Below are positions 1 to 11,829 of a DNA stretch of 64,000 nucleotides, piece by piece. The notes beneath the pieces are model-generated. The model was not told the DNA's origin, ran no database searches, and saw only the letters and a list, made by a program, of their open reading frames with translations. Both the position numbers and the translations under genes were made by a program. Each line of letters opens with the position of its first letter. The first letter of the stretch is position 1. The stretch is from the NCBI GenBank assembly GCA_940671915.1, contig CALNVZ010003429.1:27444879-27508878 (forward strand), given 5' to 3'. The DNA comes from Paracentrotus lividus. Lineage: Eukaryota > Echinodermata > Echinoidea > Camarodonta > Echinidae.

Positions 1-952
1 CATCGAGTAAAAACTTTGATAGTCTGCTTTTTATATAAAAAAATTGTTGGGGTGTACAAAATTCTGAAAATCCTCAGGATGCCTACTTGTCTCCTGTCTT
101 TCACAGTAACTATATTTTTTGATGCACATGCAAAGAAACCTGAAAATTTTGAAGTGGTTAGATGTTTATTTTAGAATGTGAAAGGAAAATGTCACGTTTT
201 AAAGAAAAGTTTTCCCTTTTGACGGGGTCTTAGATTAAAGTCGAAAGACACGCAACAGCATTTGATCTACTTGAAGAAATAAATAGAATTTACTTAGGCC
301 TATACAGATATTTCATTGCACCAGAATGTTTTTTTGATTATCTATTGAAAACATAAACAAATATGGAATACATTGGAAATGATGATTAGATTAGGCCGAA
401 TCTTATGTCGACAAGACTTTGATACATGTACCTCAGATAAACACCTTCTCCTTCACTTAATTAACCCTTTACAAGCTGAATTAACTCAGAGGTATTACAA
501 ATTAAAATGGTTCTATTGATAATTTGTTTAATTTCTGATTCACTTATCGAACCATTTATACTGGAAATTTTTGTATAGATAATAGTAAATAAATTCATTG
601 AAAAGTTGCAAAGGTGATTATAGAAAAAAATAATTATTATGATTGTTGGATTTAATTGTCAATGTACAAATTTGCAGTCCTAGCGTACAACGGGTTAATA
701 AAATTAAAGCATTTGTCTCTCCTTTCACGTTTCTATTGTTTGAGTTTGAGTTTGAGATATTTGGATGATCCCAACTATATATAATGTGAAATGTATGTTT
801 TATCAGTTGATAACCGGCATATCGTCTTGCCTCTTTGGAATATAGACTTTAAAAAATGTTGCTCATCATACAGTACTTGGAATATTTGCTCATTTCATGA
901 AATACTTGCATGGGCCTATGTAATTCATTATTATTATTATTATTATTATTAC

Positions 953-983
<31 letters not shown>

Positions 984-1684
984 GTTATTATTATTATTAT
1001 TATCTTTTTTTTTATTTTTTATTTATTTATTTTATTTATTTATTTTATTTATTATTATTATTTTTTTTTTGGGGGGGGGGGGGGGTGGGAGGTTCTAAAT
1101 GATTCTAAATCGTAGAGCAGTGGCGTTGCATGATTAAACCATCGAGGTCAAACTTTAGAACCCTTATTCAGCACTCCTTCATACATTTTGTTGTACATTA
1201 TTTAGACCTCATCGCTAAGTCCCACTGATAGGTCTTTAAGCCGTATGTCCCCTGGTCATCATACTGCCTTAATGTCAACGAGTGAAGAGTATGTTTAGAG
1301 GGATAAAGAGAGTGATCACAATTTAATCCCTCTGGAAGAAAGAGAGATTCACAATCAGGTCATCGTTGATCCGAGGGGGGTTTTCCCTTTTCATAGGGAT
1401 GCGTCTGCATATTTCACAAATCTATGTCCAACAAGTTCCAATGTACCCCGACAAGAACTTTGCACGACGCCCTTTTCTTATCAAACCAAGTTTGTTTGAT
1501 ACTGCCTCAAGATACTTATATTATTATCATGATTATAGATATATATTTGTTCAATCCACTGTTTGCTTTACATCAAAATGAGATGCACAGATAAACAGAT
1601 CAACATATTAATGTTTTCAGATTCTTTATTGTTTCAAGGACATTATAATATCACATGTGGATAATAGCGTAAACGGACGTTAAA
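1..1684. other. 5' flank of the CLCA gene
   Basis: AT-rich sequence upstream of the CLCA start codon. Apart from the ATT microsatellite and homopolymers (about 926-1085) I see no gene and no convincing TATA box or initiator. The 5' UTR and promoter should lie here or further left, but I cannot place them. Confidence 0.4.
926..1085. repeat. (ATT)n microsatellite followed by poly-T and poly-G
   Basis: An uninterrupted ATT/ATC run is followed by a T-rich tract and about 16 G. The long open frames here (poly-Tyr, poly-Leu) are products of the repeat and not genes. The second copy is at 15647-15806. Confidence 0.9.
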
Positions 1685-1858
1685 ATGGGAAATAAAGCGA
1701 TATTTGTTGCCATTCTACTGCTGGGGATACATCTTATTGGAGTGGTTCGCAGCAGTGACAAGAATCAGATCGACTTGACCAACGGAGCCTACACCAATCT
1801 TCTCATTGCCATCGACAAAGACGTCCCCGAAGATCTGAACATCATCGACAATCTTAAA
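1685..1858 (+). CDS. CLCA exon 1: signal peptide and start of mature protein
   Basis: 58 codons from ATG to a GTAATA donor, phase 0. Residues 1-23 form a signal peptide: short polar start, a hydrophobic core rich in Ile/Leu/Val/Gly, then small and charged residues. The following NGAYTNLLIAID and VPED motifs are typical of the CLCA N-terminus, which supports this start. An indel-damaged duplicate lies at 16432-16608. Confidence 0.88.
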
Positions 1859-4800
1859 GTAATACGAATTGCCTTATGCTATACAATGCGTCCCAATAAA
1901 AACAAATATAAGCTTTTTAAAGAAGGAACTAAAAGTAAAAAAAGACAAACATTAAATATACATATAAACGTTTTCCCCAAGAACTATTTAAAAAAAAATT
2001 TGGTAGCCACTTAAAAAAAAAGGTATATATTTTTTTTTTACTGGGACGCACTGTGTTAGGCCTATTAGTTCAAATCAGGCCTAATTGTCCATGATTACAG
2101 AAAATTTTGTTTGGTTGAAATGGCATACGCATACACAAATATCATCATCTGATCATATTTTCAAACAGTATAGATGTAACATTCTGACAACAACAAAAAC
2201 ATACCAAAACAAAAACACACAAAATCAGCAAACACTCTTATCAATTATAACCAAAATATTTAAAGATAGATAGATAGAAATTTAGATAAACATTCATTCA
2301 TCCTTCTTTGACATGTTATGTGCAATGCATAAAAATATTACAATTCATTTCAAACTTTTTTAGGTCTATATTGATGCATAGTGATAGAGAAAATAAACAC
2401 AACTATGAAGTTGATTTATTGTAAGAGAAAGATAAAGAGCTTGTAGGATTTGAGGATTCCTCTTGACCGTAAATTCACAGTGATGCATTTATAATCAGTG
2501 AATTAAGGTGTGATATGAGTTATCATATTTGTAACCTTCTTAACTACTTGTGATACATATATAATACTATGATATGGGCTTGGGCGATCACAGGAAAGTT
2601 TGGTGTACTTGATTGTATTTTTTTTACAAATGTTGGATAGAGCCCTTGGTAGGACACCAAAATATAAATCATACATAAGTGCACCAAGTTGAATTTTGAT
2701 AAATATCTTGCAAACTTAGAATCCGTAGGATCTTAGAATCTTTAGAAAAGCTGATAAGTGTATTAACAAAAGCCTAGATTACAGTATGACTCCTAATTGA
2801 CTCTCTTTTGGATAAAAAAATAAGCTTTCGAGGCAAGTTTTGAGAGTTTTTGCAAAGACACCATAATTAAGATAAAAGGAATGTCTTGAAGAAATTATTA
2901 TTTCAGAATATATTACACCGGTGTATCTTGCTAGTGTTCTACATAAATGACTTATATGAACTTTCCAACTGAGTTGCTCGTCAGTGTAGGGCCTACAGGC
3001 TAAGGTATTCCGTTGATGGTACCCTATCTATCTATTCAATAAAACATTATTAAATACAGACTTCTTTAGGATCAGGAAGAATTATAATTGTCTTACTAAA
3101 AAGCATTAATTTGTGCGTTAGTAGTCACTTACATTGATACTACCATAGAGATTCTTTTAGATTATTATGCTCTATATAAATCTATCGCTTTCATTATTCT
3201 TATTATTATCCACTCATCTCAGAATTAACCTGCCAGATGAAAGAATTAAAATCATTGATATATAGAATAATAGCGGACTAAGGATAGATCCCTGTGGTAC
3301 GCCACATGTAACATTATGTTATCCTCAATCATTACACTATCAGCTAGGCAACTCTTGGACCAGTCCAATGCAGTACATATGATTCCATAGAGGGATAACT
3401 TGCTAAGCAAAATAGTATGATTGACAGTATCAAAAGCTTTGGAGTAATAAAAAATATGCCCATTGTGCGCATTGCTTGCAATATTTCATCAATAAGTGCA
3501 ACAAGGCATGGGAAATAATGTGCTTTTCTTATACCTGATATACAGTGTGTCCCAGAAAGAACTATACAACTGAAATGGCTACCGAATAAGAAATATATGG
3601 TTCTTGGGGGAAAAGATTTATATGTAGATAAAGCTCATATTCTCAACTGCTACTTAACACCAAAAAGCCAAAAATTGATGCATGCTTCAATGAGCCATGC
3701 CCACTTTTGTGAAGGACACAAAAACGAGGCTGCGCAAGAATTCGCTTTTCATTTACCACCTTCTTATGGACAGCCAAAAGGGCTATTTTAATAATGGCAT
3801 GAATGGGCTACCAAAGACAAAATAAACTAAGATAGGGGAGACCGGGGACAATTGTAACAGTTTTTTTTCCAAATTTGACCTATAAAATTTATTAAAGCTA
3901 AATATTTGCTTAAAACTAAATAAAATGATATATGCATATCTTAGCTTGACATATGAATAGGTTTGGGTTAAGTACAACAAGTTATTTTGAAGCCATTACC
4001 ATTTCAAAACAAGATGTCGAGTGTTACAATTGCCCCGTGTCCAGGGGGAATTGTAACAGACGTACGGGGCAATTGTAACACATGAAATTATAACATTTCG
4101 TTTTTCTTTATAAAAGCTATGCACTTGACAAATCCAAGATTTAAACAACATTAACCACATAAACTAATTATATATAATGAAACATGACTATGCTTGACTC
4201 ATTTATATTATATTTTCCACTTGTTGTATGCATGATATGGGGCAAAAGTTATGATTTTTTTTCAGTAAGATTTTACCGTCTTCTGAAGATTGTCTGTTAT
4301 TCAGTCATGCATGCAAAGATCAAAATGAAAATTGTACCGATATGTGCTAGGATGATGACTCTACCAATACATATCATAAAACCCATGATTAAATATTCAT
4401 ACTTTTCACAAGACAGCTACAAAATGATGGGACATTTTTATTGACTCACTCTGTATAGAACCTTCATCAATTCATATTTTGGTTCTTTATCTACACTGTT
4501 GCTCATAAAGGTTGGATATTTTTTGTGTGCTCCAGCAACATCTTTTTGCTCCGGCTTTAATTTCTTGAAATTGTTTGTCCTCACCTTTACTTTTTGCGGC
4601 CCTGGCTACATCTTCATAATTTCCAACCAAATTCTGTTTCACCCTAAATGACACGGTTGTAAATGTTGCCTATAGTCTCTTTTGCATTGTGATTTCTGTT
4701 TGACTTTGGTTCTACAGTACATTTTTGGGAAGGTAGAAATGTCATCTTTGTAAAAATAAATAAAATCCATTTTGAGCAACAATCGATATGAACTTTGAGC

Positions 4801-5415
4801 CCTCCCCTAGACAAGAAACGAAGTCTGTGACCATAAACGCAGATTTAACTTTAAGAACAATAACAACCCTATACCTCAGTCGCGTTTCGTGGGGGTAGGA
4901 CCGAGGGGGCCTTGGTCAGCCGGGTATTAAAACAAAAAGGGGGCCCCAAAATGAGAAAAATTGCAAAAATGGGCATTGTGGGGGTTGACAAACTGTTTTT
5001 GTTTTTCAATCACCGAGAGTGGTTGGGGGAATCTCCAAAATATAGCCAAAGCCCCGAAAAGTGAAAGTGGGGACAAACAATTTCAAGAAATTAAAACCGG
5101 AGCAAAAAGATGTTGTTGGATCACATAAATAAATATCCAACCTTTATGAGTAACAGTGTACTTTGTACCTACCCAATACATCTTTAAACTGACAAATGTG
5201 GTATAAAACTTTATATTAGGCCTACGCCTTTTGACTTTGACGCATTCTTTTCCAAATAAAGTTATACATTTCTGAGAAGAAGTAAAAAAATAATAGCTTT
5301 TTTTGTAAAATCAATCTTCAAAATTTACGCCACTTTTTTTTCTGGCAAAACGTATTGGACATATATTTTCAGGTATCATATTGAAAATATATTTTAATCT
5401 TTTATGGGGCTCCCA

Positions 5416-5453
<38 letters not shown>

Positions 5454-8400
5454 CTTTATTCTGTCTTTCTTTTTTCTTCTTTCACTCCATCTTTACCTTT
5501 TTACTTTCCTATCTGTACAGAGTGAGTATTGTAACTCATTGTGACGTAACAATATAACATTTGTTATCTAATTAGGCCTACCTATTTTACATTTTCAAAT
5601 CTGTTGATTTCTGAGCTTGAGTTTAGTTGATTGGTTCATGGCTGTAGTTAGTAGGGTTTTCACCTGTCCTACTAGAACACCCGTGAATTATGTTCCAGCC
5701 GGACCAGGGGCGTATCCAGGGGGGGGGGCGCAACAGGCGCGCCCCCCCTATTGGCCGACTAAAAAAAAAAAAAAAAGGAGGAGAAAAAGGGAGAAAGAAG
5801 GAAAAAGGGAAAGAAAAGAAGAAAAAGAAAGAAAGAGAAGGGAATAAGGCTCGATGCTTGTACAATTTTCGCCCAACTTTATTCAATAAAAAGCCGAAAT
5901 AGGCTTTATTTGGTTCTAAACGACCATAACTAAGGCCTTTAATGTGGGGAGGGCCCACGAGGCCGACTTTTCTCATATTGTATTTTGCAATAATTGCTCA
6001 AACGCCCTTTTTAAGAAAAAGAAATACATTAGTGACGAAAAGTAAAAATATTTAAAACTAAAGTTTCAAAATTTCACAAAGAAAAGAGGCCTCTTGGACC
6101 CTCTGCCTCCTGGGCCCTCGGCCTCCTGGGAAACATAGTTGGCCTCATGGGTTTATTAGAAAGTACCCCTTTATTAATTCAAAATACTTTTTGAAACCCC
6201 AAATTTTTGGCTCGCGCTTCGCGCTCGCTGATGCCAAATCAAATGCACAATAATAACTCTAAATTTTACCTTTAAAAAATTCTAAACCCCAAATTTTCGG
6301 CTCGCGCTTCGCGCTCGCTGACACCAAATCAAATGCACATAAATAGTTCTAAATTTTACCTTAAAAAAATTTTAAACCCCAAATTTTCGGCTCGCGCTTC
6401 GCGCTTGCTGATACCAAATCATAATGCACAAATAATAACTCCAATTTTTACCTTAAAAAATTTTCAGCTCGCGCTTCGCGCTCGCGGATACTAAATTGGG
6501 TCTATTATACACAATAATCTACCATTTTCTGGTACTAGAAAATGCCCCTTTATTTATTTCATATAACTTTAAAAACCTCAACATTTTCGACTCTCGTTTC
6601 GCGCTCGCAGATTCCAATTCAGAAGGGTATATAATGCACACATAAATAGGTTTCTACGCAACATACATTGTCTTAGGGTATAGAAACTATGTAACTTTTG
6701 TGATAATTGAAAAAAAAATGTGAATTTCATGTACAATATGAATTAGAAGAACCCCTCCCCCTTCCCCTGACGGCGATAAAAATTTCCTTGCGCCCCCCTA
6801 TTGGAAATCCTGGATACGCCCCTGCGGACTATGGCTCCTTGAATTGCTGGAGAACGGTGTAGTAAGATCAGGCACTGTTTTACTTGTTATTCTATTTTTT
6901 TAGTAAGGTGTTGCCATGAATCATCTTCTATCTTAATCTCTTTTAATCAGTATATATTATACTTCATATGTTTTAATTCGTTTATTCTTTGTTCCTGTAA
7001 TATTCAATTATATGCTTTCATTTTTCATAATTTGTTTCATTATTGTATAATATTTTGAATTGTTACGCCCCATGGTAGAAGCGGCCACGTTGCGCGGGGT
7101 GGATAAAGGATTAATCCTAATTAATTCTACCACCACCTCCATTTACACTTTCCACTTAGGATTCTTACTTTACATTTTACACTTAACTTATTACACGTTT
7201 TATATTATATATTTTGCTTTGGCCTTTTGCTTTATCATATAAACTTTGCAAACGGTACAATGATCTCTACTGATAATCGTCGAAAGCATGCGTCTCCAGG
7301 CCGAACGGTGAAAGTGATGTCCTTTAATGTTGAAGGGTTTTCATCTGTGAAAGGACAATTGATCGGAGTTATGACTGTGATATCTTGTGTATCCAGGAGA
7401 CTCATAGAGGTCCCAGCATGTCCGTCCGAGCGTCCCTGGCTTCAAACTAGTTGTAGAGAGGCCTCATGAAAAATACGGTAGTGCTATTTTCACTAAACCA
7501 GACACCATAATTGACGAAACCTCATTTTCTGATATTGACAATATTGAGATATTAACAATCAGCATGGGAAAATTGTCAGTGACATCCGTTTATAAGCCTC
7601 CTGGGAGCACCTTTGCATTCCATAAACCAGAGCAATTCAACTACGACCAGATTAACGTCATCATTGGAGACTTTAATAGCCACAGCCCCAGCTGGGGATA
7701 TAACAACTCCAATGAGGATGGTGACCTGGTAGAGGAATGGGCTGAAGTGCACCAATTCAGCTTAATCCATGATGCGAAACTGCCTCCATCTTTTAACAGT
7801 TGCCGCTGGAGAAGGGGCTATAACCCGGATCTTGCCTTCACAAGTGAACGCATTTCTGTCCTCAGCCAAGAAGAATGTCTTGGAACCCATACCTCATTCA
7901 CAACACAGGCCAATCTATAATCGATGTTACTGCTGCTGTGATGCCCCAGAAGGTACCTTCAGACGACGCTTCAACTTTCGCAAGGCAAATTGGGAGGGTT
8001 TCACCAGTGATCTTGATGAAGCCTTGGCAGATCTCGACCCCATTCCAGCCAATTACCGATAGTTTCATTAAGCTTATTCAAGGAGTATCCAAGAAGCATA
8101 TACCCCGTGGTTGCAGGGAATACTATATTCCTGGGATCTCAGCGAATAGTGCAACCATCTACGAAGAGTACTTGAAGCTTTATGATCAGGACCCCTTCTC
8201 TGATGACACCTTAGATGCAGGAGAGATGCTTATGGCAGCCATTGCTGAAGAACGAAGGAAGTCTTGGCAGGAACTTATCGAAGGTGTGGACATGTCACAC
8301 AATAGCAAGAAAGCTTGGTCAACCATTAAAAAGATCAACAACGACCCTAAACAAGCAACATTGCACTCAAATGTCACGGCTAACGAGGTAGCTCACCAGC

Positions 8401-11400
8401 TCCTGCTTAATGGCAAGACCAAAACAATCTTCAACAGAGAGAACACCCTCCTTGGAGCGAGTCTAATGAAGAATCAACTTGGACTTTTACCAGAGAGAGC
8501 TCGAGGTAGCTATCGACAACCTAAAGAATGGCAAGGCAGCCGGACTAGATGACGTTCGGACAGAGCAGATAAAGCATTTCGGACAGGTTGCAAAGATGTG
8601 GCTTCTAAACTTGTTTGACAACTGTGTTTTCCAATCTCAACTTCCAAAGATCTGGAGAAAAGCCCGAGTAATCGCCACCCTTAAACCTGGTAAGGACCAA
8701 AGGTGGCAAGAGCTACAGGCCAATCTCCCTACTGTGTCACCTCTATAGCTCTTCGAGCGTCTTATCTTAAACAGACTTGGTCCAATCACAGAACGGCATC
8801 TTATTCCAGAAACAAGCCGGCTTTCGTCGGGTAGATCGTGTACAAGCCAGGTACTCAACTTGGCTCAATACATCGAAAATGGCTTTGAGAGGAACAACCC
8901 ACTGGCATAGTTTTCGTTGACCTCACTGCCGCGTATGATACTGTGAATCACCGCCTGCTCCTCAACAAACTATACAAGATGACGGGTGACATCCACCTGA
9001 CTAAACTTATTCAGCTACTTCTTGGCAACAGGCGTTTCTTCGTGGAGCTGAATGGGAAGCGCAGCAGATGGAGGATACAGAAAAATGGTCTCCCTCAAGG
9101 AAGTGTTCTGGCTCCGGTCCTCTTCAACGTATACACGAACGAACAACCAATCTCACCTGGTACAAGAAGCTTCATCTATGCCGATGCCTTGGCATCGCTG
9201 CTCAGAACAATGACGTTGATGTAATAGAGTCCACCTAGACATCAGCGCTAAGGAAACTTGACATCGTACTACAAGGACAATCAGTTGAAAGCAAACCCTT
9301 CCAAGACCCAGGTTAGCCTATTCCATCTTCGCAACCATGAAGCTGAGAGAAACTTTCCCTAACATGGAATGGTACTCCTCTTGACTTTTGTGAACAACCT
9401 GTATACTTTGGTGTTACCCTTGATCGGACACTCTCATTTAAGTACCATATAGACAAGGTAAAGGGGAAGGTGAGGACCAGGAACAATTCTCCTCAGGAAA
9501 CTTGCAAATTCGTCATGGGGTGCCAGTGCACCTACTCTACAGACAACGCTCTGGCGTTGTGTTATTCTGCAGCAGAGTACGCCTGCCCAGTTTGGGAGAG
9601 TCAGCACATTCACACAAATTGGACCCTGCACTCAACGACTGTTGCAGAGCGATTACAGGTTGCCTGAAACCGAAGCGTAGACAGTCTGCACGTCCTGTCT
9701 GGCATTGCACCACCTGACATCCGACGATCTGTAGCCAGCAGAATGGAACGTTTTCGTCAAACTCAGGATACTCGACATCCCTTGCACGATGTTGAACTAC
9801 CCCAGAGACGTTTAAAGTCAAGAAAGAGCTTTCTACAATCTGTCCAACCCTGACTGAACCCCTCACGTGGCCAGATGCAGACTTTGGGAAGAGAGACGCA
9901 ACATACGTCACCATAATGGCAAGCTCCCTCTCCCTACTAAAGAACAGCTGCCCTAGGCCAACGTCAAGATTGGGGACGTGGAAGTCCTTAATCGACTTCG
10001 CACAGGAGTAGGTCGATGTAAAGCTAACTTGCGAAAGTGGGGTTACACTCTAGACGATACATAAATTGCGATTGTGGTATGCCGCAAACTATGGGACCCT
10101 TCAATGTCCAATAATAGAGAACATTGCAACCAGGATATCTGATGGCTGCAAATGAGAGGGCAGTACTATTTGCAAAGTCGTGGCCAAATATATATTTGTT
10201 AGGTTATATAACATGTACATATATTCATATTATACTTAATGTTGTAAATGGTGGACACGAAAGAAGAAGAAGATCTGCCCTTCTCTCTCTCTCTCTCTCT
10301 CTTCCGCCTCTCCCTTTCCTTCCCTTCCTCATTCTTCTTTCTCAGGGGTGGGGGGGGGGGGGGGGGTGGGGGAGAGGTTCCGTAATCTCTTTCTCATTCT
10401 ATAGGACTCTATTGTAAATAAGCCTTTTCGGATTTCATGGGCTATCCTGCCAGTGTTTATTTCAAGTTTTATACCATGTACACTCGACGAATAAAATAAA
10501 ATAAAATAAAATCGAATTATATGTTCACAGTTATTTAGTTCTCATGTTTGAACTCATAGATAAGGTGACCTTTTGTCCTTGTAAACAAAGCACTACAGTG
10601 TGTTCCTAAAGAAAGGTAATCGAAGTTCAAAGGTCAGTCATTTCAAAAGTATATGGTTTATTTTTGTGATTTGTCTACTAAACTGCTAAATAACTCATCA
10701 GCTTTAATATTTGAGACATTGCTTAAGTCTAAAATGTAATGGGTAACAAAGTTAGGGTCATTTGAAGGTGATAGGTACAAAACCCTTTTTTTTCAAGTTT
10801 TTCGTTTTTAGGGTATGAAACCAACTTTTTATAAAATTTTGGTTTCATGGTTTTGGCGGTTTTTGTCACACAAAGTTTCAATGAAATGCAATCTCATTTG
10901 TCAAAGGACCTATCTCACTGGCAATGACATGGGTTCTCGATTATGCATGAGTCTCTGGAGTCTCGGAGACGGATCGCCGCGAAGTCTCCTGATTCTGTAG
11001 GAAGTCGCGAGAAAATCAAACAAATGTCAAACATGTCCAATCTTTATTAGACTTCTTTAATACGCGAGAAAGTCTCTGTGACGTCTTTGCGGGGTTGCCG
11101 CGACGTCCCTTTAGTATCCACGACGTCGCAGAGACGTTGTCGGAACTTGCTAACGATTAAAAGAAATCGAACGGTTCAATAATTTTGACTTGCTGGCGTC
11201 TTAAAGAGGTCTACTAAAAGATTGAACATGTTTGACTTTTGTTCCATTTTCCTTCGAAGCCCTGACGTCTCAGGAGACGTCACCACGACGTCTCCACGAC
11301 TCAAGAGACTCCTAATTGCGAACACATCTCATTGCCATTGAGATAGGTCCTTTGACAAATGAGATTGCATTTCATTGAAACTTTGTGTGACAAAAACCCC

Positions 11401-11796
11401 CAAAACTATGAAACCCAAATTTTATAAAACAGTTGGTTTCATACCCTAAAAACGAAAAACTTGGAAAAAATGGGTTTCGTACCTATCACCTGCAAATGAC
11501 CCTAACCTTGTGACCCATTACAGTTTAGACGTAAGCAATGTCTCAAATTTAAGCTGATGAGTTACTTAGCAGTTTAGTAGACAAATCACAAAAATAAACC
11601 ATATACCTTTGAAATGACTGACCTTTGAACTTCGATTACTTTTTTTTTAGGAACACACTGTATAATGGACTATACATTCAAACTTATGAAATTCTGAAGT
11701 TCTGTAGTAAAGTGATATAAATTATTAAAACCACAAGAATAAAAAACCTTGAGGCTGTGATTACAATGAAACGAATGATAAACAAACTAAAGGCAC

Positions 11797-11829
<33 letters not shown>

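Noticed and set aside
791-1102. Open frames of 62-103 codons with poly-Tyr or poly-Leu
   Set aside because: Products of the ATT microsatellite and homopolymers; no domain and no codon structure outside the repeat.
5617-5976. Open frames on both strands with Lys/Arg- or Phe-rich stretches
   Set aside because: Arise from an A/G-rich low-complexity tract within a foldback element.
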